From Seminavis robusta (lineage: Eukaryota; Bacillariophyta; Bacillariophyceae; Naviculales; Naviculaceae), in the NCBI GenBank assembly GCA_903772945.1, contig CAICTM010000689.1:1-52852 (forward strand): a stretch of DNA of 52,852 nucleotides, written 5' to 3'. Below the pieces are notes generated by a model. That model saw only the letters and a list, made by a program, of their open reading frames with translations, was not told the origin of the DNA and made no database searches. Below, in pieces: positions 1 to 8,902 of the stretch. The position numbers were made by a program, and so were the translations under genes. The stretch's first letter is position 1. Each line of letters begins with the position of its first letter.

Positions 1-332
1 AAGAGGAGATTTCGACTCAGTGACTGAGTCTTTCGTGAATAGTCATTGAGACAGGGTTCTCATGACGCTATGTCATACTAGGTCGATGTGAAACATCGCG
101 CTAGATATTTAGCTGGCGTGGAGAGATTCCACGCTACTAGATAAATGCTAGACGAATCTTCCACGCGTTCCGTTTTTGGATCGTGGAGTGTAGGATTGCT
201 ACCGCAACCTACTCTATCACACTCTACAGTCTCCCGCGGGAGTTCAGATCTACGATCCTTTGATTGTGGATCTCTCTCGTTGATAGTTTTCATACTTTCT
301 AATCCTCTCATAACTCTTTCATTCTCTCAAAC
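1..332. other. Flank beyond the pol end of the Copia element
   Basis: This is the sequence beyond the pol stop in the sense of the minus-strand element, where a polypurine tract and 3' LTR would be expected. On the minus strand it begins with a purine-rich stretch (about 300-330). I could find no matching copy of this sequence to the right of gag, so no LTR pair can be drawn. The window edge may cut through the LTR. No gene is seen. Confidence 0.4.
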
Positions 333-3300
333 TCAAAACACTCGAAAGATCTTTACACTAGCTTTTAGCGTAGTGCACGCTTTATGATGTGAGGCTGGAT
401 GGTGCTTGGTGAAGTAGTCTGCTCTGTTGGTAATGCCAGGCCTCCAGTAGATGGTGAACTGGCCTTGCTCAATGCGGTCCTTGAGCCAATAGAAGCGCAT
501 GTCGATTGCTTTGGAGCGCTTCTGTTTCACTGTTCCAGACAGGATGCCTTCAGCACATTTATTGTCGGTTTGGATTGGTGTTGCTGGTTGTGGATGCCCC
601 ATTTCAATGAGTGTTTGTCTCATGGGGCATGCTTCTTGTGCATTGTTGAATGCTGCTCCCACTTCTGCTTCGGCTGCAGAGCTGAGGACATTTTTCATTA
701 TCTTGGCTACGACGTGGATGGCTCCATTATCTGGTGCCTTGTCGATGTTTCCATTACTTAGAAAGAGGTAGCCTCCAGCTCTAGATCGTGCTTTGGGTGC
801 TGATAAGCAGGAGGCGTCTGAATGGAGGTGTAGGATCATGCCGCTGCTGCGGTATCGGAGGATCGCATCCGGATGAGAGGCTGCATAGTTGAGTAGCATT
901 ACGGTGGCTTGCAGCGTTTTTTCGGTCCCTTGCGTTTGTTCTGCCGCGATGTCGCCAAGTGCGACTAACATCGTGCTGTCGACAGCTCGTGCGTAGTAAA
1001 GTAGGACCCCTACGACTTCCTGGACGTGTTTGATGGCCTTGGACGACAACGGGGTAGAGTTGTCGGCAGGGTCCGTGTATTGGATTGGTTGTCCGTACTG
1101 TGGGACGTTCCATTTGTGTGGTGCGTTCTGCTTGTGCTCTGGGTGTGGGTGGTTGAATCGCTGTAGCGCTCTTTGGACATACCCGGGCATGGAGAGGTCC
1201 ACCGTTCGGTTGATGTAGTCCCAGTCTAGGGTGATGCCACAGTAGAGTTCTCCGTCCCAGTCCTTCGTGATTTTGTATTTCCGTGCGAGGATATCTATGA
1301 GGTGCTGTGCATTTTCTTTTCCCACGTAGTTGACTCCGAAGTCATCGACTACTAGTGTAAATGTGACTGGTCGTTGTTTGTGTCGGAACAGGCCATGTAC
1401 ATGGGCTGATTGATGGTAGCCGTGTTCGTTCAAGTGTTGTACTAGGGCGTCATTGGCGATTCGTCCTGCTTGTGGTAAGCCGTACATTCCTCTGATGATT
1501 TCTACCATGACGAATCCATTGTGGACAAGGTCATGGAGCTGATATTGGTCCATGATCTCGTCGGGGATGATATCCACGGGGATTCTCATGTATTCTGGTC
1601 TTTCCATTGGAGTCATGAGGTAGAAGTCCTTTATATCGATGGACATGAACTTGGCATCAGGGGTAGATAGGACGCTGTTTAGGTTCATTTTCACTGTTGT
1701 GAGCGAGGCTGTTTTGGTGCTAACGTCGAATGGGTATTCAATTCGATCACCGCCTACAGTGAACCTGACTCGTCTTGTCTCGACTTTCTGTGGTCGGTCA
1801 TCACACACCACTCGCAAGTATGTTGGTTTGCGTCCTTCAGGGACGTCGGTGTGTCGGATGAAGCGGATTGTTTCGGTTCCTTTTAAGCCGGTTGAGGCTC
1901 TGCCCTGAGCTAGTCTGCCCATTTCATTGCAACAAGCGTTGATCCAGAGATGTCCGTCAGTTGATTGCTTGAGGACTTTATAGTCTGAGAGAATGCCGGT
2001 GTCTGGGTTGACTGCTTTGTGGGCGTGGTGTTCCGTGGTTGTTCCGGTGTCCAGTGTAGGTGGTTCCGGCGACTGGATTGGATCCGGTGGTTTTGTTCGC
2101 TGTAGTCCTTTCTTTTTGCGTTTGCCTTTCGTGGCTGCTGTCGATGCATACGTAGGCTGTTCTCCCGGCACCCTCAGAACTCGGCTATGGTCATTGGCCG
2201 ATTGTTCGTTGGTTGAGTGCGTTATCTTGTCAGTCGCTTCGGCGACGCTGTTGGGGATCGTAGGTTGGTGTAATCGTTTGTCGCATATGCTTGCGAGGTC
2301 GAGGAGTGTTGCGGCTTCACTTTCAGTTAGTGTTTGCGACGACGGTGTTGTGTGGGGCTGCTGCAGAGCCGTTGCTATGTCGCGGATTCCTCCAATTGCC
2401 ATTTGGATTGGTGTTGGCAAAGGCATCATGAGTCGTTCAGGGAACCATGATAAAGTATCCGCTTTTCGTTCACGTTGTGTATCCCATATCCATGTGCGAA
2501 AGCATCGGTATGCGTCTAGCTCGGGGCCAATATACCATCCATCCTTTCCTTTAGGTGACCAAGATGCCCTTTCTTTGGGCTTTTCGTGGACGACTACGTG
2601 GATTCCTGGAGGCGCAATGGGGGTGGCCGTGAAGTCGAAATTGCCATATACTTGTGCATGTGCTGATAAGGCCGGGTTGATCCGCGATCCTCTGAGCAAG
2701 TTCAGTGTGATGGTGCATTGGGGAATGAGACGATCCCATAAGTGTAGTGGGAAGTTGCTATCGGTGGTGCATAAGCCCGCTATGAGGTGATTTTTGTAGG
2801 TCTGGATTGCTCTTTCAGCTGCATTTCTGCGATGTATGCCTGCTGGGGTTGTCTGTAATTGGACGCCCTCTGCATGGATGTGGTCTTTGAGCTGTTGGGA
2901 GCATTCATTGTCTAGGATGTGGAGCTTCGGTCTGAGCCCTGCTCGAACCAGTTTATTGTGGATTGTCGTCCATGCTTTGACATGTGCCGTGGCTGACTTG
3001 TTCTGCATTGGTTCTGCATGGATGGAGTTGCTGTCGTAGTGGTACAGGATGAACAAGTAGTTGTTGCCGTTGCTGGATGGAGTGAAGAATCGTCCTGTTT
3101 GGTCCGAGAATGATTTGCCTGTGGGCTGTAATGTTGCTGCGTAACAGGCGTGTTGGTGTATGTTGTTTCCTGGTTCTTCGTGTTCAGGAAATGCATCGTC
3201 ATCTAGTTCTGGTAACAAGGGGAGTGGCTCCGGTTCCTTTTTGGTTGATTGGATGCCCTGCCTCTGTTGGTTCATGTGCCCTTTTGCCGTGGCTAGGGAG

Positions 3301-4031
3301 TGTGGGGTATATTTGGCGAACGTTGCCGTAGTTAATCCTGGGAAGTTGTGGATGTATCCGTGCTTTAGGGCTGCTTGGAGTGTGGAGTTCACGGGGGAGA
3401 AGAGTGCAGCATGTGCGAATGCGACTAGATCCGCTGGTGTTGCGTTTGGCGTGGTTGCCATTAAGTTGGCTGTTTCACGTGGTTTGTCGCCTGTGTGGAG
3501 GTCGATTTCCCATAGGTGGCTTGTTGCTGGGTCGCGATTGCCAGTGAGGATGACGTCTCCCATGAATGTAATAAGGCATTCGTGTGCCCTGAAGAGTGCC
3601 TCGCATCCTGCATCGCATAGTTTGCCAATGGATAATAGTGAGGTGTTGCCAAGTGTGGGGAACAAATGGGCTTGAGTGGCTGCTTTCGGCAGGTTCGGTA
3701 TGTCTAGATGACAAGTGTGGGTTGATGTGATGACAGAATTGTCGGGGAGTGTGACCCGTATGGGGTTGTTTGTGGTTCGTATATCTACGATAGTTTCATT
3801 GCATATGGCTATGAAGTCCGTGGACAAGAAATGTCCGGTGCTGCCTGTGTCTGCAATGATAGGGGCATCGGTGCTGGCTGTTGCCGGCTGTTTTCTGCCT
3901 ATTTGTGTTGTCGGGGGACCATTCGGTTTGGTTTTTTCTGTTAACTTATCCGCGTCTATATTGTGTTCTTTTACTGCTACGTGCGACTTGGATTTTTGTT
4001 GTGTTACCTTTGGAATTGGCTCCCATCGAAC
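333..4031 (-). CDS. Copia pol (protease-integrase-RT-RNase H), in frame after the gag TGA, ~1232 aa
   Basis: No ATG is needed: the frame is open directly from the gag TGA. Counting from the first codon after it, the protease active site is DTGSTGHF at residues 61-68. Next comes an integrase with a DDE triad, D310 (SDQTG), D374 (LDNECS) and E406 (NAAERA). The reverse transcriptase carries VDDFG near residue 895, and the RNase H carries HSDAS near 1070 plus a late TDNKCAE motif. All key catalytic residues are visible. The first ATG-less stretch contains the protease Asp, so translation must come by readthrough of gag, or the TGA is a recent lesion. Role: cDNA synthesis and integration. Confidence 0.88.
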   Translation of the reverse strand, partial: VRWEPIPKVTQQKSKSHVAVKEHNIDADKLTEKTKPNGPPTTQIGRKQPATASTDAPIIADTGSTGHFLSTDFIAICNETIVDIRTTNNPIRVTLPDNSVITSTHTCHLDIPNLPKAATQAHLFPTLGNTSLLSIGKLCDAGCEALFRAHECLITFMGDVILTGNRDPATSHLWEIDLHTGDKPRETANLMATTPNATPADLVAFAHAALFSPVNSTLQAALKHGYIHNFPGLTTATFAKYTPHSLATAKGHMNQQRQGIQSTKKEPEPLPLLPELDDDAFPEHEEPGNNIHQHACYAATLQPTGKSFSDQTGRFFTPSSNGNNYLFILYHYDSNSIHAEPMQNKSATAHVKAWTTIHNKLVRAGLRPKLHILDNECSQQLKDHIHAEGVQLQTTPAGIHRRNAAERAIQTYKNHLIAGLCTTDSNFPLHLWDRLIPQCTITLNLLRGSRINPALSAHAQVYGNFDFTATPIAPPGIHVVVHEKPKERASWSPKGKDGWYIGPELDAYRCFRTWIWDTQRERKADTLSWFPERLMMPLPTPIQMAIGGIRDIATALQQPHTTPSSQTLTESEAATLLDLASICDKRLHQPTIPNSVAEATDKITHSTNEQSANDHSRVLRVPGEQPTYASTAATKGKRKKKGLQRTKPPDPIQSPEPPTLDTGTTTEHHAHKAVNPDTGILSDYKVLKQSTDGHLWINACCNEMGRLAQGRASTGLKGTETIRFIRHTDVPEGRKPTYLRVVCDDRPQKVETRRVRFTVGGDRIEYPFDVSTKTASLTTVKMNLNSVLSTPDAKFMSIDIKDFYLMTPMERPEYMRIPVDIIPDEIMDQYQLHDLVHNGFVMVEIIRGMYGLPQAGRIANDALVQHLNEHGYHQSAHVHGLFRHKQRPVTFTLVVDDFGVNYVGKENAQHLIDILARKYKITKDWDGELYCGITLDWDYINRTVDLSMPGYVQRALQRFNHPHPEHKQNAPHKWNVPQYGQPIQYTDPADNSTPLSSKAIKHVQEVVGVLLYYARAVDSTMLVALGDIAAEQTQGTEKTLQATVMLLNYAASHPDAILRYRSSGMILHLHSDASCLSAPKARSRAGGYLFLSNGNIDKAPDNGAIHVVAKIMKNVLSSAAEAEVGAAFNNAQEACPMRQTLIEMGHPQPATPIQTDNKCAEGILSGTVKQKRSKAIDMRFYWLKDRIEQGQFTIYWRPGITNRADYFTKHHPASHHKACTTLKASVKIFRVF

Positions 4032-5102
4032 TCAGCGAGTCGCTGGGGGCTGTTGGTTCTCTTCGTTTTCGCGTTGAGGGCGTCTGTAGACAGCTCGCTC
4101 TCCTGCTTTGCGACGGATGATGCAGCATCCTCCTAGCATGTCGTTGCCATTGGCTTCGACCATGTGTCCTGGTGCTTTCTTGGTGCAGTTCTTGCTGGTG
4201 TGGCTGCTGTTCGTTCCAAGTCCGTGCGACCAACAATAATACATTGGTGCTCCGTTATCCAAAGTGATTTTGTGTCCTTTTTCGTTGCTGTGCTTTTCCA
4301 CAGCTTTGTTCGCGTAGCCCACTTCTTTGGGTGTGAGGATGCGGCGCCTTTCCTTGTCAGCGGCCGTGAAGTGGGATTCGAGCTTGGGGAAGGTTTGCTC
4401 GGCGTCATCTAGCTTCCTCCAATCCTTGATTGCATCGGTGAAAACTCCACTGTTGGAGAGGTTTTTGATGGCTGCTCTGACTGCCATTTTGTCTGAGATA
4501 ATGTCGTGATCTGCTGCAAATTTCTGGGCATCTTTGAGCTGGTTGTAGAGGTCTTCAATTGGTTGGATGGGGCTCCATTCGGCATGCATTCTGTTCATGT
4601 TGTCTTCCAAGTCATCGGCATTGACTTTGCCATATGTGGCATCCAAGTGGGTTAGGATGGTCAATGCTGTCACCTGGGCGTATCCGTACATTTCGTGCTT
4701 CAATGACTTGATGAATGTGTCGGGGATTGCCTGTAGGAGTTGCTTTTGGAGTGCCGTTTCTGTTGCTCGGTAGGTTAAAAATGTTTTTTCGTTGGATGCG
4801 TACAAGCGGTTGGTTTCAGTGATTTGTGCACTGGTGGGTGCATCGCCATGGATGGGATTTGGCCCTGGGTGGACTGGTGTGACCCATGGGACGGCATTGG
4901 GGAGTGCAGTAAATGCTGCAGGGGGAATGACTAGGGCGAGATGGCCGTAGTTGCCTCCGCCAAGAGTGGAAGGAATGGCCATGGCATTGGCATTCAACTC
5001 TTGGTGGATGATCTTGAGGGTGTTATAGGTGGGCTTTTCATCAGCCGAGATTGCCGTCAATGTAGCGACGGTGAAGTGGTCGAGTGCCACAAAGGAAGAC
5101 AT
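4032..5102 (-). CDS. Copia gag polyprotein, 356 aa, ending at an in-frame TGA
   Basis: The protein forms the virus-like particle core of the retroelement and binds its RNA. The start is ATG at 5100-5102. A helical capsid-like region covers roughly residues 90-250. A Cys/His knuckle follows at C290, H293, H301 and C306 (C-x2-H-x7-H-x4-C), a variant of the retroviral CCHC knuckle of the kind seen in diatom Copia gags. A basic, Gln/Asn-rich tail leads to the stop. The stop is TGA at 4032-4034, and the same frame continues open into pol. In most Copia elements gag and pol are one polyprotein, so the TGA is either a nonsense mutation or a readthrough site. Confidence 0.85.
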   Translation of the reverse strand: MSSFVALDHFTVATLTAISADEKPTYNTLKIIHQELNANAMAIPSTLGGGNYGHLALVIPPAAFTALPNAVPWVTPVHPGPNPIHGDAPTSAQITETNRLYASNEKTFLTYRATETALQKQLLQAIPDTFIKSLKHEMYGYAQVTALTILTHLDATYGKVNADDLEDNMNRMHAEWSPIQPIEDLYNQLKDAQKFAADHDIISDKMAVRAAIKNLSNSGVFTDAIKDWRKLDDAEQTFPKLESHFTAADKERRRILTPKEVGYANKAVEKHSNEKGHKITLDNGAPMYYCWSHGLGTNSSHTSKNCTKKAPGHMVEANGNDMLGGCCIIRRKAGERAVYRRPQRENEENQQPPATR

Positions 5103-5192
5103 GGTGGTGTTGTTTGACTGCAGCTAGTAGCGAGAGCTTGTGCTGTTGCTCTTCACTGTCGTTGCGGTGGAGAGTTGGTCGGTTCAGTTAGA

Positions 5193-5717
5193 TTGTTAAT
5201 AACTGTTGATCCAGGCAGGGAGCCTAGTGAAGAATTGTTAGTAAAGGTTTGTTATTAACAATTATGAGCATGGTAACTGTCCCAAACTGGAGCACACAGG
5301 CCCAGCTGGGGAGTGCCAACTCTAACAGCTGCTAACGGTTTTGGCTACCCTGCTTGTGGGATTACAAGCAGGGTGAGAAACTAGGGGGCTTGCTTGCATA
5401 TTAATAGTGGCTGGGATCTGGTACATGACTCAAAGACTTAAGGGTCATGGTACCAGATCAACAATTAGTCTCAAACTCTAGAGCTATTAATTATTCATTA
5501 AAAAGTCTGTGGCAAATCCCTGGGATTGAAAAGGGATAGGGACTCAGTACTGATTCTACTGCTGCCAAAAGTGGATTTTGGCTGAGGTCGCCCTTTTGTC
5601 TACGGTCTATTACCGGTCTGCGCAGGTAACACTCAGTACAGAATCTACCTAGAAATTATGGCGCAGAGTTGTTTTGAGGATGGCGCAGAGTTGGCCATAA
5701 TTGGAGCTGGTAGATTC
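5193..5717. repeat. Cluster of inverted repeats (hairpins) upstream of the Copia element
   Basis: Several stems lie within 525 bp. (1) TTGTTAATAAC at 5193-5203 pairs with GTTATTAACAA at 5251-5261. (2) An 11-bp perfect stem at 5347-5374 has arms ACCCTGCTTGT and ACAAGCAGGGT. (3) A stem with arms GATCTGGTAC (5415-5424) and GTACCAGATC (5450-5459) extends inward with ATGAC/GTCAT. (4) GCCAAAA (5564-5570) pairs with TTTTGGC (5576-5582). (5) A long imperfect stem has arms at 5641-5662 and 5694-5717, with GAATCTACC and AATTATGGC mirrored. A 92-bp stretch with TGTTAG/CTAACA ends (5236-5327) also sits here. The region has no gene. It could be element 5' leader plus a foldback element. Confidence 0.7.
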
Positions 5718-5805
5718 AAAACTGCACGGCAATCCCGTTTCGCGCTTTGGGGGAAATGGCCTTCGCCAGTTCGCTAAAGAAAGGCCTCGCGGATTCGCCG
5801 ATCGC

Positions 5806-5826
5806 TGACGTACGTCGCTGACGTAC
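5806..5826. promoter_or_regulatory. Two TGACGTAC CRE-like motifs
   Basis: TGACGTAC occurs at 5806-5813 and again at 5819-5826, 13 bp apart and about 135 bp upstream of the ATG of the small KOW gene. TGACGT is the core bound by bZIP factors, and in diatoms such motifs are known from CO2/cAMP-responsive promoters. Regulation of the neighbour is inferred from position only. Confidence 0.35.
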
Positions 5827-5960
5827 ACTGTAAGCGAAGGTCAGTGAGCCAAGGTCACTTTTTACAACAGATGTTCGCAATAGAGGTTCGCTACTTTAAG
5901 TTAAGCCAATAGTCAACACACAACACACCTCATTGACAGTACTGTTGCTTGTTTGAGGCA

Positions 5961-6305
5961 ATGCCAACCTTCAACGATGGACAACGAGTCAGGATTATTG
6001 GGGGAACCTACAAAGAACATCGGTATGGGGACTTCAGAGGTTACTGTGGCTCCTGCAAGTGCAGGGTAGCCATTGACGATGATCTTCGAGAAGAAAGAAC
6101 CATCAACATTACGTCCATCAGAGCCATCAAACCGAGTGAACGAGAGGCGTCAAAGAAGAAGCCGACTAAGAGAGAGCTACAGGCAACAATCGATGCCATG
6201 TGTAAAGAGATGGAAAAGATGAATTTACACATTACCGCCTTGGAAGAGGCGAACGATCTACTAGAACAAGAGCTGCAAGTGTTGCGTCAAAAGAAACGTT
6301 TTTAA
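5961..6305 (+). CDS. Small KOW/SH3-like protein with coiled-coil tail, 114 aa
   Basis: The first ATG of the frame is at 5961. Residues 5-55 read like a KOW-type nucleic-acid-binding fold: GQRVRIIGGTYKEH, then an extended strand region and TSIRAIKP. A Lys-rich linker follows. The last ~45 residues form a heptad-rich coiled coil (Leu, Met and Glu rich) ending in KKRF. It could bind RNA, DNA or a ribosome/transcription partner; no enzyme motif is seen. It lies tail-to-tail with the Crypton-type recombinase, with only 20 bp between the two stops, so it may be cargo or a partner gene of that element. That link is inferred. The isolated ORF is supported by the KOW-like pattern and good codon use. 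Confidence 0.6.
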   Translation: MPTFNDGQRVRIIGGTYKEHRYGDFRGYCGSCKCRVAIDDDLREERTINITSIRAIKPSEREASKKKPTKRELQATIDAMCKEMEKMNLHITALEEANDLLEQELQVLRQKKRF

Positions 6306-6325
6306 GATAATCATGTATTAGTGCT

Positions 6326-8902
6326 TTAATCGCTACTCTCGCTGCTCTTCTTTCCTACTTTCTTTCCACGAGGCTTGCCTTTCGAAAGGTAGCTCAAATC
6401 TTGCAGATTTTGCACCAGTTTGCCAACACTTCCACCGGCACCAGTGAATAGAGCTTCCCACTGCTTGATGATAACCGGTGGTTGGACGTTTTGTTGTTTG
6501 GCCTGTTCCATGATGCCAACCACCAGCCTCTTGTTCCTTGACACATGTGTATTGTTTAAGTGCTTTCGCCACTGAGCACCAAACTTATCATTTCTACCCG
6601 CGATACCACCATACGAATCAGCGAACTCCCCTTCTCCAAACCATTCATCCCATATACCTTGAAGCGATGTATGCTGTTTCTTAAGCAGGAATTGGCTGGC
6701 ATCACTTAACGTACCGGTGACTGGTTCAATAGCAACTGATGGTTGTTCCCGTCTTCTTACAACTGTTCGTGGTTCGGAATCCTCAAGAACCTCCTGGACG
6801 TCTTCTTCCGTGATTTCGAGTGGACTGTTGGGTGGAGTCAAGTCCTCGTCTTCCTCTGTTGACTCCAGCATTTGGGCACCAGCCTTAACAAGACATGCCC
6901 CAACTCGCTTATCAGTGGCCACCAGGTTCTGTTCTCCGAGTTGCTTCACTGCATCCTGTACCTGTAACATGCCCTTTTCAACCTCTTGTAGGACCATGAG
7001 CGTGTTGTTGTCAACCTTGCTTTCCAGCTCCTTGACAGCCGCATGGGTAATCTGCAAGCGCCGATGAACACCAGGGAGTACTTTCTCTAAGTTGGCGTCT
7101 AAGGGGCTCGTTGATTTCTGCAATGACACAGCGAGGTAATCTTTATAATCCTGTAAAGGGAGGCGATGGATGATGAGTACAGCAATGACAGGTTTGCATG
7201 CACAGCGGCAATAGAAGTAACTCACGTTAAAAAGCTTGGTTTGTAGAAAGTCCATGCAGTTCACCAGGGGATGCCCCTCCATTCTAGCTGGGTGCAATAC
7301 CATCATAGCGGCAACGTCCTGCAGAAAGATCAAGTTCATCTCGCTGAAAAATTTCAAGCACTCCACCGCGGTCTGCTTCTCTGAATTCTCATCTGCTTCA
7401 AGCAGCGCTTCCAATGACTTGTAACACCACTTACCAATGGGTGTACTGCGCAACAGGGCTTCGCTTGGCAGCACCTCACTCCTTGGAAGATAATAGATCT
7501 TGGAAGAATTTGTGAATCCAGCGAGTTGTCTGATTTGCTGCATTGGAATCTTACCCGAGTAGCTGGTATCAAAGACACTTGGGCTCCAGTTCCCCATCTT
7601 CTTAATATCGTCGGCTGTGACATCAAACAGCTCCAGTGTCTTTGCTCCAATGTTGCGCCCAAGATGAAGCAACTTGTTGCTGGGAAGCCCAAGGTGCTTC
7701 AGGACCTTCTTGATGTAGTCGCTGTAGGTATCATTTTTCATGCTCTTCGTGTTGTCGTTGCACTGGATGTCAATCAGGAATTTTATGTCAAACCATTTCT
7801 GGTTGTCCATCCAATCCTCTGCTGTAAAGGAAGCAAATTCGTTTGTGCTGTCAATCCGGAGCATCAGGTAAAAAGCGGTGGCTCCTAGTGCACACCGTCG
7901 AACGTCAGCATGCCTAGTCGCTCTACCAAACAGTTTCCTTCCGTGGTTGGTCTTTCCTTGGGCGATCTGCATGATGGCCACATAAGGGACGTGCACGTCT
8001 TCATCTCTTTTTGGCGGATTCAGCCCAAAGAAATCAGACATTTCTGCCCTGTAAATTGATTCGCTTCTGAGAATGGCACTTGTGAGAAGTAGTGTACACA
8101 TACGGTGTCTGATCTTGGAGCAAAGGCTTCTAACTCCATTCACGGATTTTGCATCCTCCCACATCGTTTGCTCAATGAGACCAAAGTTCTGAACACAAGC
8201 GTACGGAGCAAACTCTTGATCAATTTTTTCCTCGTAGTTGGCTTTGCGAATGGCAGGAATCCTCTCCTTTACATGCTTCTCAAGGTTCCTGCAATCAACA
8301 TCCCAGATCAGCTCCCAAGGAATGGCATTGACAGCAAGAGCGACTTGCTTGGAGTGGATGCCTTTCAATGCCGTCCTGTATTGGTTGAAGCTGGACCAGC
8401 CAAGTGGTTTTTTTGGAGGGACAAGCTCAATGTTTTCTCCACCCTCCTTGAAGGCCTTGTCGAGTTTATCCCATAGCAACTTGTCGAAAGCAACCTTGGC
8501 CTGCCCATTGGCATCTCGTTTTCCACCAGTCTTCTTCTTTTCACGCATTGATTGTAGAAACATAAATTTGTAGACTTTATCTTTGTCAACATTGTGTTTG
8601 TATTGGTCATTCTTGTAGGCATATTCACACCAGAGTTCGAACTCCTTGACTTTGGGGTCAATAGCTTTCATGGTCTTAGTCGGTCTGGTGCCTTCTCGCT
8701 TGTTGTTGATGAAACCAACCATTCCATGTGTCACTCCTGAATTTGCTGGATTGCGCAAGATAACGCCGCCTGTTGCAGTAGCCGCGACATCATGACCATT
8801 AGCTGCTGGTGGTGCTTGTGGAGAGCGTGCAGCGACAGCATGCTCCGTTCGTGCAGCGGCCGATCGGCCATTGCGGCGTTGCCGTGGTGTTGTCTTTGCC
8901 AT
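6326..8902 (-). CDS. Crypton-type tyrosine recombinase, 858 aa open frame (833 aa if spliced)
   Basis: Tyrosine recombinases cut and join DNA through a catalytic Tyr, and Cryptons are eukaryotic transposons built on one. After a basic N-terminus, residues ~80-250 form a SAM-like helical domain. The catalytic set is R279 (AILRSES), H413-x-x-R416 (LLHLGRN) and Y448 (FDTSYSG), with candidate Lys at 317-323. A C-terminal segment (~755-845: IWDEWFGEG, WRKHLN, QWEALF) resembles the GCR1_C DNA-binding domain found in many Cryptons. An in-frame stretch at 7151-7225 has the look of a 75-bp intron (GTGAGT...TTTACAG on the minus strand); removing it takes out a Cys-rich insert after N559. The start is ATG at 8900-8902. 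Element ends were not found. Confidence 0.8.
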   Translation of the reverse strand: MAKTTPRQRRNGRSAAARTEHAVAARSPQAPPAANGHDVAATATGGVILRNPANSGVTHGMVGFINNKREGTRPTKTMKAIDPKVKEFELWCEYAYKNDQYKHNVDKDKVYKFMFLQSMREKKKTGGKRDANGQAKVAFDKLLWDKLDKAFKEGGENIELVPPKKPLGWSSFNQYRTALKGIHSKQVALAVNAIPWELIWDVDCRNLEKHVKERIPAIRKANYEEKIDQEFAPYACVQNFGLIEQTMWEDAKSVNGVRSLCSKIRHRMCTLLLTSAILRSESIYRAEMSDFFGLNPPKRDEDVHVPYVAIMQIAQGKTNHGRKLFGRATRHADVRRCALGATAFYLMLRIDSTNEFASFTAEDWMDNQKWFDIKFLIDIQCNDNTKSMKNDTYSDYIKKVLKHLGLPSNKLLHLGRNIGAKTLELFDVTADDIKKMGNWSPSVFDTSYSGKIPMQQIRQLAGFTNSSKIYYLPRSEVLPSEALLRSTPIGKWCYKSLEALLEADENSEKQTAVECLKFFSEMNLIFLQDVAAMMVLHPARMEGHPLVNCMDFLQTKLFNVSYFYCRCACKPVIAVLIIHRLPLQDYKDYLAVSLQKSTSPLDANLEKVLPGVHRRLQITHAAVKELESKVDNNTLMVLQEVEKGMLQVQDAVKQLGEQNLVATDKRVGACLVKAGAQMLESTEEDEDLTPPNSPLEITEEDVQEVLEDSEPRTVVRRREQPSVAIEPVTGTLSDASQFLLKKQHTSLQGIWDEWFGEGEFADSYGGIAGRNDKFGAQWRKHLNNTHVSRNKRLVVGIMEQAKQQNVQPPVIIKQWEALFTGAGGSVGKLVQNLQDLSYLSKGKPRGKKVGKKSSESSD

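Larger units (their letters stand above)
333..5102 (-). mobile_element. Ty1/copia-type LTR retrotransposon, coding region (CoDi-like)
   Basis: Gag and pol are read from the minus strand. The domain order is gag, aspartic protease, integrase, reverse transcriptase, RNase H, which is the Copia order. Both coding blocks lie in one frame (start at 5102, pol end at 333) and are interrupted only by a TGA at 4032-4034. No other stop or frameshift was found over about 4.77 kb, so the copy looks young or under selection. LTRs were not identified on either side. The style of the gag Cys/His motif and of the RT (VDDFG rather than YVDD) fits the diatom CoDi lineages. That placement is from memory of the family. 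Confidence 0.9.

Noticed and set aside
5236..5327. 92-bp TGTTAG...CTAACA stretch as the 5' LTR of the Copia element
   Set aside because: The ends fit, but it is too short, no second copy exists beyond pol, and no tRNA-complementary primer site adjoins it.
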